Below, in pieces: positions 9,307 to 18,196 of a DNA stretch of 64,000 bases (the stretch's first letter is position 1; each line of letters begins with the position of its first letter). The DNA comes from Fictibacillus marinisediminis (GTDB taxonomy: Bacteria; Bacillota; Bacilli; Bacillales; Fictibacillaceae). Location of the stretch: contig NZ_JAIWJX010000002.1 of NCBI RefSeq assembly GCF_023149135.1, positions 3,286,001 to 3,350,000 of the forward strand, in the 5' to 3' direction. Both the position numbers and the translations under genes were made by a program. A model generated the notes under the pieces. That model did not search any database, was not told where the DNA came from, and saw nothing but the letters and a program-made list of their open reading frames with translations.

Positions 9307-10152
9307 ATGGCCTGCTATAGTGAGTATGAAGCATTAAAAGACGTAATTCTTTGTCAGCCTAAATTCATGAAAATCCGGGAAGTCATCAACGAAACTCAAA
9401 AATATTACGCAGATGAAAACATAGACACTGAAGTAGCCATGCAGCAGCATAAGCAGTTTTCCAAAGCATTGGAGGACAGAGGGATTAAAGTCCACCAGCT
9501 TCCTCCTCTTGAAAAATATCCGGAGCAGGTGTTTACCCGCGATATCGGATTCACGATCGGCCACACCCTCTACATCTCTGAGATGGGACGGGAGATCAGA
9601 CAGGGAGAAGAAAAAGTATTAAAAGAATGGATGAATGAAGAACATATCACCATTAAAGACTTAAAGAACGACAGCATTGAAGGCGGTGATGTCCTGCTGG
9701 ACCGCAAGACGGTCTTTGTAGGCGTCAGCCACAGGACGAGCAGGGCGGCGATAGAAAGCCTGATGCAGCATGAGTCTGATTACAATGTTATTCCGGTGCC
9801 CTTCAACGAAAAATACTTGCATCTGGATTGTGTATTCAACATTCTTTCACCTGAGGAAGCGATCATTTATCCGCCCGCTTTTCATGAAGAAGAACTCAAA
9901 CTACTAACTTCAAGATATAAAACGATCGAGATTAATAAAGAAGAGCAGTTCACGCTTGGCACAAATATTCTTTCGATTGGCAATAAAACGGTTCTTGCTC
10001 TGCCCGTCAACAAGGAGATTAACGCAAAATTAAGAGAAAACGGTTATGAAGTGATCGAGGTTGATATATCTGAAATCATAAAATCCGGCGGTGCCTTTCG
10101 ATGCTGCACTCTTCCACTGGACCGTAAAAGGGGCTGTCCAAGAAGTCTGTAA
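9307..10152 (+). CDS. Dimethylarginine dimethylaminohydrolase-like protein, 3' end rewritten by a repeat
   Basis: A 281-residue guanidine-modifying-fold protein of the DDAH/arginine-deiminase superfamily, similar to Bacillus YkgA. EQVFTRDIGF near residue 74, EGGDVLL near 125, a conserved HLDCVFN near 175 and the C-terminal GGAFRCCTLPL, which carries the nucleophilic cysteine, fit hydrolysis of methylated arginine or a related guanidine compound. The last eight residues (KRGCPRSL) and the stop codon are read from the repeat element starting at 10126, so the native C-terminus was replaced just after the active-site segment. Likely still active, but not certain. It follows rocB. Confidence 0.85.
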   Translation: MACYSEYEALKDVILCQPKFMKIREVINETQKYYADENIDTEVAMQQHKQFSKALEDRGIKVHQLPPLEKYPEQVFTRDIGFTIGHTLYISEMGREIRQGEEKVLKEWMNEEHITIKDLKNDSIEGGDVLLDRKTVFVGVSHRTSRAAIESLMQHESDYNVIPVPFNEKYLHLDCVFNILSPEEAIIYPPAFHEEELKLLTSRYKTIEINKEEQFTLGTNILSIGNKTVLALPVNKEINAKLRENGYEVIEVDISEIIKSGGAFRCCTLPLDRKRGCPRSL

Positions 10153-10417
10153 GCTGTTGATTTCCGTTCCAGGCTGCTCGCTTTCCGCGGGGCGTGCGGT
10201 GAGCCTCTTGGTGCAAGCACTGGCGGGAGTCTCACCTGTCACGCTAGTCCCGCAGGACAAGGAAAGCTTCGGCAGCGTTATATCGCACGAAGAAAATGTG
10301 AAGTTCATTTTCGAGGAGTCTCGCATCTTCCACTTCAATTAACTTTTCATTGAAGATTTTTCAAGCCAAAAAGGGGCTGCCTGAAGGTCAATTTTCGACT
10401 TTCTGGACAGCCCCTTT
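10126..10417. repeat. Repeat family A, copy 1 (about 290 bp, MITE-like)
   Basis: Bounded by inverted AAGGGGCTGTCC and GGACAGCCCCTT. The right end folds as a long hairpin with a T-run that reads as a terminator for the M42 gene on the minus strand. The core contains GCTCGCTTTCCGCGG and TGCGGTGAGCC, shared with all six copies. This copy has an extra internal segment (GCAGCGTTATATCGCACG) also found in the copy at 38216-38518. It lies between convergent genes and supplies the DDAH stop codon. Confidence 0.85.
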
Positions 10418-10426
10418 GTTGCTTTC

Positions 10427-11485
10427 TTATTCAGCGTGCAGACGTTCGAGCCAATCGTTATCCATTCTTGCCACACAGGCGGTGACCAGCTTAACCGTAT
10501 TTTCAAAATCATCTCGGTGCAGGATGCTGTTGTGGCTGTGGATGTACCGGGTAGGAACGGTGATGGATAAAGCGGGAACGCCCTTGCCATCAAATTGAGC
10601 TTCTCCTGCATCCGTTCCTCCATCTTCAAGAGTAGCCAGCTGATAAGGAATGCCTTCCTCCTCCGCCACTTGAATCACAAAGTCTCTTAATCCTTTATGC
10701 GGAATATGATAGTTGTCTTTTAAAATAATAGCAGGACCTTTTCCGTTTTTTACAAATCCCCTGTCTCCAGGTACATCATCAGCAACCGTTACATCCACAG
10801 CAAACATCACATCAGGCGAGATGGCTGCTGCAGAGGTTTTTGCTCCGCGGGAGCCAACTTCCTCCTGAATGGTCCCTACGCCATAAACGGTATTGCTGTG
10901 TTCCTGATTATGCAAGGCTTTCATGACTTCAATAGCTGCAGCACATCCAATCCGGTTGTCCCAAGCCTTCGCTGCTAAATATTTAGGGTTTTCCAAAACA
11001 GAAAATTCAGTGTCAGGAACAACAGAGTCTCCAGGCCTTACACCAAACGCTTCCGCTTGCTGTCTGCTCTCCGCTCCAATGTCCACAAACATATCCTTTA
11101 TTTCTACCGTTTTCTTTAAGTTGCGGACATCCGGAAACTTAAAGCCGAGGATTCCCGTTAGCTCTTTCTTTCTCGTAATGACTTTTACACGGTGAGCCAT
11201 CATATTTTGCATCCACCAGAAGCCAAGGGCCTCCACTCGAAGAAAACCTTTCTCTGTAATATTGGTGACCATAAATCCGACCTCATCCAAATGGCCTGCG
11301 ATCATAATACGCGGCCCATCCGAATTCCCCTTCTTCTTTGCGATCAGGCTTCCAAGATGATCATGGGCTATTCGGTCAGCATAGGGAGATATGTAGTTTT
11401 CCATCACTTTTCTGGCAGCTCTCTCATTCCCGGGCACACCGGGTGCATCTGTTAAATCTTTCAGCATCGTCAGCAGTTGATCCAT
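10427..11485 (-). CDS. M42-family aminopeptidase
   Basis: A 352-residue M42 metallo-aminopeptidase (the family of glutamyl aminopeptidase and of B. subtilis YsdC/YtoP). All family signatures are present: AGHLDEVGFMV near residue 68, AWDNRIGC near 182, TIQEEVGSRG near 213, AVDVTVADD near 235, and the late RYIHSHNS with a metal-ligand histidine. Such enzymes form large cytoplasmic complexes that trim peptides. The ATG at 11485 has GAGGAG upstream. It ends ten bases from repeat copy A1, whose hairpin would terminate it. A second, frameshifted M42 gene lies at 36450-37519. Confidence 0.93.
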   Translation of the reverse strand: MDQLLTMLKDLTDAPGVPGNERAARKVMENYISPYADRIAHDHLGSLIAKKKGNSDGPRIMIAGHLDEVGFMVTNITEKGFLRVEALGFWWMQNMMAHRVKVITRKKELTGILGFKFPDVRNLKKTVEIKDMFVDIGAESRQQAEAFGVRPGDSVVPDTEFSVLENPKYLAAKAWDNRIGCAAAIEVMKALHNQEHSNTVYGVGTIQEEVGSRGAKTSAAAISPDVMFAVDVTVADDVPGDRGFVKNGKGPAIILKDNYHIPHKGLRDFVIQVAEEEGIPYQLATLEDGGTDAGEAQFDGKGVPALSITVPTRYIHSHNSILHRDDFENTVKLVTACVARMDNDWLERLHAE

Positions 11486-11753
11486 TGCTGATTCACTCCT
11501 CTTTTATTTCTATCATTCATCAGCTTTTTTAATAGTAAGACTTTTTTATTAAATATACCACACAGTCTATTTTATTCCCATAAAAATTCCTTTTAAAGTA
11601 AAAAAATAACTTAATGTCACTTCGACTCGTATTTTGTAACATTTTGAAATATAACTGTAATATTATTTCACGAAAATAACCGGTTTTTAAGTGATATAAT
11701 TACTTTTGTGATTTATAGATTGGTAACATTTGCACATTGAGGGGGACTTATAG

Positions 11754-13085
11754 TTGAAAAGTAAGATTTTAACAGCGACTTTATCATTAACCATTGGACT
11801 ATCCGGATTTACATATACAACAGCATCCGCTGAAACATTAAAAGACATTCAACAAAAGCAAGCTGAAAACCACATTGAAAAATCAAAGAAAAACAAACAA
11901 GTCAAAGAGGTTCAGGGTGAACAGGACCAGCTTCTTAAAGAGCTGGACAAGCTTGAAGCTTCTTTGAAAAAAACAACTGGCGATATTCAGACAAAGAAAA
12001 ATGAAATCGCTGAAACAAAAGCAAACATTGAACAGCTTCAAAATGAAATTGCTGTCCTGGAAAAACGAATCGAAGAACGCGACGCCCTATTAAAAAATCG
12101 TGTCCGTAACATGTATGAAAATGGCGGTGCCGTAAAATATCTTGACGTTCTTCTCGGTTCCCAAGGATTCGGTGATTTTCTTGACCGTATGATCAGCCTG
12201 AATATCATTGCCGAACAAGATAAGACAATTCTTGAAGAACATAAACGCGACAAAGAAGATGTCGAAAAAAAGAAGCAGCAGGTTGAATCCCAGCTTGCCT
12301 CTTTAAACAGCAAACTATCAGATTTGAATTCTCTTAACAGCCAATTAAAAGACAATAAAGCCAAGAAAAACAAAATCATGAAAAGCCTCAGAAGTGAAGA
12401 GCAGCATCTTCATGATGACATTGGCAAGCTGGTAGAAAAAGACGCACTTCTTGCTGATCAAGAGAAAGCGATTAAAGCAGAGATTGCCAGAGCAAAAAAA
12501 GAAGCAGCTGAACGCGCCCGCCGTGAAGCAGCAGAAAAAGCGGCCGCAGCAAAACGTGCAGCACAGCAAAAAGAAGCAGCTGAACGTGCAGCAAGGGAAA
12601 AAGCGAAGCAGCCTTCCCGCCATTCTTCACCGGCGCCGGCACCTGCTCCTGCACCAGCACCTGAGCCTTCTTATGAAGCACCGAGTGCGGCAAGATCTTT
12701 CATCTTCCCGTCAGCTGGCTATGTAACTTCTCAGCTCGGTTCAAGATGGAACAAGTTTCATGCCGGGATTGATATTGCCAAGGCTGGCTATGTTCCGATT
12801 CATGCTTCTGCATCCGGTACAGTAGCACGCTCATATACGTCGTCTACGTATGGTAATGTTGTATTCCTGTCTCATTACATCGATGGACAGCTTTATACAA
12901 CAGTTTACGCACATATGAGAGACCGTGCAGTGAGCACAGGACAAACCGTATCCCAGGGCCAAACTCTTGGACATATGGGCAGTACAGGACATTCTACTGG
13001 CCAGCATCTTCACTTTGAGCTTCACAAAGGTCCGTGGAACGTAAACAAAACCAATGCGGTTAACCCGCTTCCTTACATTCAATAA
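11754..13085 (+). CDS. Secreted M23 peptidoglycan endopeptidase with coiled coil
   Basis: A 443-residue exported murein hydrolase. A signal peptide ends near ASA (residue 26). Residues about 30-240 are a long coiled coil of the kind found in EnvC and in CwlO, which in those proteins contacts FtsEX. An Ala/Lys/Glu-rich and Pro-Ala linker follows, then a C-terminal LytM/M23 domain with the zinc motifs HAGIDIA, YAHM and HLHFE. It should cleave peptide cross-links. The start is TTG at 11754 after GAGGGGG. Two TGTAAC/T half-sites lie upstream, but they are not spaced like a canonical WalR box. A strong terminator follows. Confidence 0.93.
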   Translation: MKSKILTATLSLTIGLSGFTYTTASAETLKDIQQKQAENHIEKSKKNKQVKEVQGEQDQLLKELDKLEASLKKTTGDIQTKKNEIAETKANIEQLQNEIAVLEKRIEERDALLKNRVRNMYENGGAVKYLDVLLGSQGFGDFLDRMISLNIIAEQDKTILEEHKRDKEDVEKKKQQVESQLASLNSKLSDLNSLNSQLKDNKAKKNKIMKSLRSEEQHLHDDIGKLVEKDALLADQEKAIKAEIARAKKEAAERARREAAEKAAAAKRAAQQKEAAERAAREKAKQPSRHSSPAPAPAPAPAPEPSYEAPSAARSFIFPSAGYVTSQLGSRWNKFHAGIDIAKAGYVPIHASASGTVARSYTSSTYGNVVFLSHYIDGQLYTTVYAHMRDRAVSTGQTVSQGQTLGHMGSTGHSTGQHLHFELHKGPWNVNKTNAVNPLPYIQ

Positions 13086-13095
13086 AACGATGAAA

Positions 13096-13132
13096 AAGAA
13101 CTGGCTGAAAAAATTCTGCCAGTTCTTTTTTT
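13096..13132 (+). terminator. Rho-independent terminator
   Basis: AAGAACTGGC pairs perfectly with GCCAGTTCTT and is followed by a T-run; it ends the M23 gene. Confidence 0.93.
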
Positions 13133-13140
13133 GTGTACGG

Positions 13141-13176
13141 AAAAGCCCACCCGGTTTTTGCTGCCGGGCGGACTTT
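13141..13176 (-). terminator. Rho-independent terminator of tgl
   Basis: A 12-bp stem with one mismatch (AAGTCCGCCCGG with CCGGGTGGGCTT on the minus strand) followed by TTTT, right after the tgl stop. Confidence 0.85.
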
Positions 13177-13947
13177 TCACACGAGTAAACGGCGCAGCGG
13201 ATGACCTGTATATTCTGCCATCCTTCTGAAGTTCGGCCGGATGATCTGTCTTGTGAGAAAAGCAGATGTCGTCGCTCCGGGCCTTCTTCTCTGATTGAGT
13301 ACATCAATAAACTCTCCTAGCATTCCTGCTCCTATACCGTGGCCAAAAAACATCCCATTTCCTAAATCAACGAGATTCTCACCCTGCCACTGCGGTGTTG
13401 CCGGATGAAACTCAGGATTTTGGATATAGCGGATATCTCCCGGCAGCGAATCTCCCTGGTAGACTGACGTTAGCTGAAGATCCTCATCATGCTCTGTGCT
13501 CCATAACAAAAGACCTTTGAACAGCTGGTTAAACGTCGATGGCCCGATCGTTTCCAACAGCGCCTTATAGAGAATAATCATCATGGCAGTCGTACACTCG
13601 AATCCGTATTTTCTCCCCTGGACGAAGATATCCGTAATGGCATCCGCCGGTGTGACATCGGGCCTTAAGAGAAATCCGCCGTACGCGGTCAGGATCCAGA
13701 AGTTACGGTTAGCTTTCGCTGTTGTGAACGTCGCAAACCTTGCTCCGCTGTCTTTTAGTGCATAAGCTGATGATACAATGTTGGCACGATAGGTAATCTC
13801 AAACTGGAGCTGGCGGGGATTATCATAAAAAAAGGACTCTCTGCTGTTCAGCAGTTTGAGGGCAGTTCCGCGCTGGGCCTCTGAAAATTGTCCTCTCCCC
13901 GGTATTTCTTCTATTGAATTCAATTGCGTTCCTTTTACATAGATCAA
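13177..13947 (-). CDS. tgl: Spore-coat protein-glutamine gamma-glutamyltransferase
   Basis: A 256-residue transglutaminase similar to Bacillus Tgl (245 aa), which cross-links spore-coat proteins through glutamyl-lysine bonds. The catalytic cysteine lies in YGFECTTAM near residue 116, the position expected from Tgl (FECATA). RANIVSSA, ARFATF and the late NPEFHPATPQWQGENLV block also match. The start is a TTG at 13947 with AGGGGGG six bases upstream. It is monocistronic. Its presence is good evidence that the organism makes endospores; expression is probably in the mother cell, although no sigma-K promoter was resolved. Confidence 0.93.
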   Translation of the reverse strand: MIYVKGTQLNSIEEIPGRGQFSEAQRGTALKLLNSRESFFYDNPRQLQFEITYRANIVSSAYALKDSGARFATFTTAKANRNFWILTAYGGFLLRPDVTPADAITDIFVQGRKYGFECTTAMMIILYKALLETIGPSTFNQLFKGLLLWSTEHDEDLQLTSVYQGDSLPGDIRYIQNPEFHPATPQWQGENLVDLGNGMFFGHGIGAGMLGEFIDVLNQRRRPGATTSAFLTRQIIRPNFRRMAEYTGHPLRRLLV

Positions 13948-14053
13948 CTTTAGCCCCCCTGTTCACACAGGATAATATACAAGATATGGGGACACATGGA
14001 GAAAGGTGATTACTTGGCCCAGTGCGATAAGCCCGAAAAACAAAAAAGAGGCG

Positions 14054-15070
14054 CTATGCCCCTTCTTGATTAATAAATTTAAAGTTTGTAGATCCGGTCA
14101 CGATTTTGTCCTCTTTCTCTTCCTCTCTGTCTGCTTTTTCCCTCTGCCTTCCTGATTCAAAGTGCGTCTGCAATCCTTCCGTCACGAGATTAAAGGAATA
14201 AATCGCAATTCCGAACATGATAACAGGGCCAAGTGCGATCAGTGGATGAGCGAATATGTTCTGATAATACTCACCGATCAGCCCTGACCATTCATTGGAT
14301 ATGGATTGCGGAGGGATATCACAGAACGGCGCATAACAGACATCCGTTCCCCCGATAAACAGCTGAAAGTAACCTAAATGCGCAAAAATAATCAGTGCTG
14401 AAACGCATTGCTGTGTAACGACAATGAATAATTTTGGCAGCAGGTGAGGTACAACATGCTTCATGAAGATTCTCAGCTTTCCCGCTCCAAGCACCTGTGA
14501 ACTTTGGATAAATTCTTCTTTTAGCTGAGCGGTTATCATATTTCCGATCATCACACTGACCAGGGGCACGACGAGAAGCGTAAGAATGCTGACCTCAAGG
14601 AAAATTCTCATAAAAAAACTATAGGTGAAGTATTCTTTGTCTCCGGAAAGCTGCTCCGTCAGCACAGGCTGCAGCAAAAAAATAGCAAGGATGGTCAAAG
14701 GGACGTAATAAAAGGAGCTTAACAGTTTCTCCAGACCTTTTCTTGCCCAGAGCGGAAAATAAAAAGCATACGGAATGGCGATAAAAAAGGCGATCACCAC
14801 GCGCAGCAAGGCGATTAATATGGCAAAGGGAATCGTGTATTTGGCACCCTGCACTACTTTTGCGAACATATCATAACCCTGCCTGTCCGTTCCAAAAGGC
14901 ATTTCAAGGGAGGCTGGCAGCGGTGCAGCTTTAACTGCCTCGTCTTTTTCGTTGTACAATACAACTACTTTTTTAATGTTGCTGTCAAAGACAAACTGAT
15001 GGACAAGGCTTGAACCGACAAGGGCAGCCAGTACAAAACAGCCGATCCAAAACTTTACGCTTCTGATCAT
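14054..15070 (-). CDS. ABC transporter permease, OppC-type
   Basis: A 338-residue inner-membrane permease of the peptide/nickel importer class. An N-terminal membrane anchor, a short external part containing GTDRQGYDMF (a hallmark of DppC/OppC), five further hydrophobic stretches and the cytoplasmic EAA-like loop QSSQVLGAGKLRIF near residue 195 are visible. It overlaps the preceding OppB-type gene by four bases (ATGA-type coupling). No binding protein or ATPase is encoded next to it, so the pair must rely on components elsewhere or be a regulatory relic. The C-terminal 40 residues are highly charged. Confidence 0.85.
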   Translation of the reverse strand: MIRSVKFWIGCFVLAALVGSSLVHQFVFDSNIKKVVVLYNEKDEAVKAAPLPASLEMPFGTDRQGYDMFAKVVQGAKYTIPFAILIALLRVVIAFFIAIPYAFYFPLWARKGLEKLLSSFYYVPLTILAIFLLQPVLTEQLSGDKEYFTYSFFMRIFLEVSILTLLVVPLVSVMIGNMITAQLKEEFIQSSQVLGAGKLRIFMKHVVPHLLPKLFIVVTQQCVSALIIFAHLGYFQLFIGGTDVCYAPFCDIPPQSISNEWSGLIGEYYQNIFAHPLIALGPVIMFGIAIYSFNLVTEGLQTHFESGRQREKADREEEKEDKIVTGSTNFKFINQEGA

Positions 15071-15921
15071 GCCCCCACCTCCTGCCGTATACGGATCGAC
15101 AACAAGAATTCAAGGAATGCGAAGAAAACAAAAAACGGGAATGCAATAAAAATTAAGACTACTGCCATGATTTCCGGCCTGAAATCCGAATAGAGGTAAT
15201 ACGTGATCCCATTGATGTTAAAGATCCATTCCACAAGCAGCAGATTTGAGATCATAAACCAAAGAACCGTTTTGGAAAAATGAAAAAGCGTTTCGTGAGT
15301 ATTTCTCGTCACATGAAACAATAAGACATAGATTTTCCTTAGCCCTTTTGCCCGGCTGAATTCAAAATAGGGTTTCCTGCTTTCTTCCTCTGACAGCAGA
15401 ACCATCATCTTATAAAAATAAATTAGCGGCAAAATGGTCATACACATGATGGGAATGACATAAATCCGCTGTTCCCCGACAGAAGCAACATCTGATAAAA
15501 GAATATTCGTCTGCTTATAGAAGAACACGATAAATATCTGAACGAGGGCAAATACGAGCAGATCGGGAAGAGACTCTAGAAATGTCAGCAGATTTTTAAT
15601 AGCAGCTCTGATCTGTTCGGGCAATATCATCGTCAGCCATGCCAGAAGCTGGGCAAGAAAAAATGCCAGAATAAACGAAGTAAGCAGTATGATTAATGAA
15701 TAAAAATAAGGATCCACAAAATCCGGGAATAATGGCCGTGAATGTTTGTATCGTATGTATTCCAAATGTCCTGGATGAAGCAAAGACGTACCCACTTCTT
15801 TTACTTTTCCCCAATATAAAGGCAGGCTCTTTGTTAAGAATAGAACCGGCAATCCACTGATTAAGATGATGGAAACAACCGTCAGCATAAATTGAATCAG
15901 CATTTTTCTTACAATCGCCAT
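15067..15921 (-). CDS. ABC transporter permease, OppB-type (diverged)
   Basis: A 284-residue membrane protein with about six hydrophobic segments and the EAA loop FEFSRAKGLRKIYVLLFHV near residue 188, typical of OppB/DppB permeases. It is shorter and more divergent than standard OppB (about 310). AAAGGAGGG precedes the ATG at 15921. It is the first gene of a two-gene operon with the OppC-type partner. Substrate cannot be inferred; peptide, nickel or another small solute are all options. Confidence 0.82.
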   Translation of the reverse strand: MAIVRKMLIQFMLTVVSIILISGLPVLFLTKSLPLYWGKVKEVGTSLLHPGHLEYIRYKHSRPLFPDFVDPYFYSLIILLTSFILAFFLAQLLAWLTMILPEQIRAAIKNLLTFLESLPDLLVFALVQIFIVFFYKQTNILLSDVASVGEQRIYVIPIMCMTILPLIYFYKMMVLLSEEESRKPYFEFSRAKGLRKIYVLLFHVTRNTHETLFHFSKTVLWFMISNLLLVEWIFNINGITYYLYSDFRPEIMAVVLIFIAFPFFVFFAFLEFLLSIRIRQEVGA

Positions 15922-16124
15922 TCTATCCCTCCTTTTTCTTTTAATAAATAGACATTTAATATTTCATAATTGTTACAATCTTAACATAAATAAGCATTTA
16001 TTTTGTCGGTCATCCCTTAAAAAAGTAAATTTCCCACAACTTATTGTCTATTCGCTTAGATCTCGTTTATTTTTAACATTTCTTGACATATTAAAAAAGA
16101 TGATAATTTCAAGGAGAGAATAGT

Positions 16125-16970
16125 ATGATAAGAAAAAAATACAGCATTGCCTTGCTTGCTTTTATGATTTTTATGATGATACTGCCCATCCATTCGGGAG
16201 CTACCAGTGAGTTTCCGTTCACAGTTTATCCCGTACCCGAAAAAGGAAAAATTGTCCGATGGTCAAAAGTAGACAAGCTCCTTCCAAAAGGAAAAAAATT
16301 CAAGGTCATTGATCTGGAGACCGGCTTTTATTTTTCTGTCCAACGCCGGGCAGGAAACAAACATGCGGACGTTCAGCCCTTAACCTACAAGGATACAGCC
16401 GTCTTGAAGCATCTTTATAACGGAAAATGGAGCTGGCGAAGAAGAGCGATTTTGATTCCCGTAAAAGGTAAAATGCTGGCCGCCTCCATGCATGGGATGC
16501 CCCATGGACACGGTGCCCTGCAAAATGGATTCCCCGGGCATTTCTGCATTCACTTTGCCGGCAGCACCACCCACAAGACGCGGAACGCTGACCCCTCTCA
16601 TAAAATGATGATCTTAAAAGCAGGCGGCAAGCTTGATGATTATGCCCATCATGCGAACCCCCATCAAGTGGTAGAAATGTACCTGCTGGCGCTAAAAGAA
16701 AACGATCCAGATTTGATGAAGCCTGTCTTGCCTGAGAAAGGTAAAGTGCGAAAAGAACTGCTGAAGTCAGCGCGCAGCATATCAGCCATTCATTACGACA
16801 TCCGCGGAAAGGAATCACGCAAGCATCTGGCCGTCAAGACCATTATTCCCGTTAAAACGGTGATTTTTCGGAAGAATGTGGGGGCAGAAAAAGCCCAGCT
16901 GTACATTACTGTGGCACGGTTATCTCCATGGTCTTCCTGGAAAATAAGTGAGGTTGAGTGGGGGGAATAG
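16125..16970 (+). CDS. Secreted protein with L,D-transpeptidase-like motif, unknown function
   Basis: A 281-residue exported protein. A signal peptide covers residues 1-27 (cleavage near SGA). The body holds a His-rich motif near residues 125-155 (HGMPHGHGAL, then GHFCIHFAGSTTH), which resembles the His/Cys signature of YkuD-type L,D-transpeptidases but with FCIHF in place of the usual HGC. A DPSHK segment and a helical C-terminal region follow. AAGGAGAG precedes the ATG. It is transcribed divergently from the ABC permease pair. A cell-wall role is plausible from export and motif; catalysis is not shown. Confidence 0.72.
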   Translation: MIRKKYSIALLAFMIFMMILPIHSGATSEFPFTVYPVPEKGKIVRWSKVDKLLPKGKKFKVIDLETGFYFSVQRRAGNKHADVQPLTYKDTAVLKHLYNGKWSWRRRAILIPVKGKMLAASMHGMPHGHGALQNGFPGHFCIHFAGSTTHKTRNADPSHKMMILKAGGKLDDYAHHANPHQVVEMYLLALKENDPDLMKPVLPEKGKVRKELLKSARSISAIHYDIRGKESRKHLAVKTIIPVKTVIFRKNVGAEKAQLYITVARLSPWSSWKISEVEWGE

Positions 16971-16973
16971 GGG

Positions 16974-17959
16974 TTATTCAGATGGATGTAAAAAATAAAT
17001 TTTATCTTTAAAAGATCCTGACACTGGAAGATTCATGGAACATAACATCTTGTGTGCTATTGAAGAGGAAGAGATCAGGAGGAATTGTCTAAATTGGCGG
17101 TTATTAATTGCACTGCCCAGGAGTAATTCATCGTCAACCAATGCCAAAAGGTGAGCATCTTTTGATGTAGCCAGGCATTTCGGGCATATCCACTTTGCCT
17201 GCATTCTCTTCATCGGTAAATAACCACAGTCGGGGCAGTGAACCCCTTTTAACAGTTCATCAGTTATCAAACCGCTGCAGTAAATCAATGCCTAAAGGCG
17301 TGTGCTTTTTACTCATTTGTCGTAGCAGCTTTTTTATCAACTTGTCTATTGTCTGTTAGGATCGGATTATGATATAACGTTTCAAAATCATTTACTTTTT
17401 TGGACAATTTACCACTGTGAATGACCATCTCAAGGTGTTCTGCTTGATTATCTCTAGAATTTTTAATTAAGGTGTAGGGACTGCTGATGATAACGAGGCT
17501 TTCGAGGGGGATTTGGTGAAGGTGAAGGTGATGTTGATGTTGATGTAGCCAGGCTCTGAACTGCTGTTCATGTCTCTGTATTTGCAGGATAGGATCAGGG
17601 AACGCCTCCTCTTTTTCGTCGGTGATTCGTATTAATTGATTAAACGTTTGGTCAAAAACAAGAGTTCCAGAGATGTTTTTTATCTCTAATAACAAAATGA
17701 ATTTCAATGAGACTATAAGAGTGTCGATTTGAAAATAACGAACTCCGTCTGACAGCCTTACATCATGAAGAATGTAGTATTCCTCCTCCGGCAGAAAACC
17801 TAATACGTAATCAATAGACTCTTCTCCTCTGTAACCGGCCATATATTTAGCAAAACTCGCCTCAATATCCTTTCTCTGAGGATGATGCTGCGGAAGCCGT
17901 CTAAGTAAAGCGTTTAATTTTCGAATAATAAGCGGCATTTTCCGTTCTTTAATGATCAA
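16974..17959 (-). pseudogene. NERD-domain protein with C-terminal zinc ribbon, frameshifted
   Basis: Joined across two frameshifts this is a protein of about 330 residues. The N-terminal NERD (nuclease-related) domain has DYVLGFLP, YYILHDVRL, FQIDTLIV and LLEIKNISG. The C-terminal zinc ribbon has CPDCG and CPKC, then SKDAHLLAL and a ligase-like helical end. One A too many in an A-run near 17328 breaks the frame after DNRQVDKK; the frame is broken again near 17272 after LLQRFD. The start is best placed at TTG 17959 (LIIKERKMPL), with AAAGGA ten bases upstream. The zinc ribbon would not be made, so the gene is probably inactive, although the NERD part is intact. Confidence 0.82.
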
Positions 17960-17993
17960 AAATGTCACTTCCTTTATAAAAATTATACACGGC

Positions 17994-18017
17994 GGAGATT
18001 TAGCGAGCTAAATCTCC
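17994..18017. repeat. Perfect inverted repeat upstream of the NERD gene
   Basis: GGAGATTTAGC and GCTAAATCTCC are separated by two bases: a 24-bp near-perfect dyad 35 bases upstream of the NERD start. It could be an operator or a small hairpin; no T-run follows. Confidence 0.6.
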
Positions 18018-18040
18018 ATCGGCAAAAATTGAAATTCAGA

Positions 18041-18137
18041 TTACCCGCCAAAATGGGTGATTTACCCGCTGAAATGCTCCCTTTACCTGCCAAAATCATA
18101 AAATACCCGCCAAAACAAGACTTTTACCCGCCAAATT
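18041..18137. repeat. Five direct repeats of TTACCCGCCAAAAT every 20-21 bp
   Basis: The motif TTACCCGCCAAAA occurs at 18041, 18062 (CGCTGAAAT), 18083 (CCTGCCAAAAT), 18103 and 18124. Spacings are 21, 21, 20 and 21 bases, two helical turns, so all copies face one side of the DNA. The spacers are unrelated. The array lies in the intergenic space between the NERD gene and the 3' end of the sigma-54 activator gene. Confidence 0.85.
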
Positions 18138-18196
18138 CAGATTATATCAACTAGATCACGACCCAACACAAACCCAGGAGCTACTCAAAAACTTCT

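Noticed and set aside
10091..10342. ORFs through the repeats encoding MISVxGCSLSAGRAVSLL-like peptides (also at 30066, 38253, 46424 and 63568)
   Set aside because: They arise from the repeated GC-rich core read in one frame; they lack ribosome binding sites and share only the nucleotide repeat.
11640..11720. WalR box before the M23 hydrolase gene
   Set aside because: TGTAAC and TGTAAT half-sites are 15 bases apart, not the 5-base spacing of the WalR consensus.
18041..18137. CRISPR array
   Set aside because: The repeated unit is only about 13 bases with 8-base spacers, far too short, and no cas genes are present.
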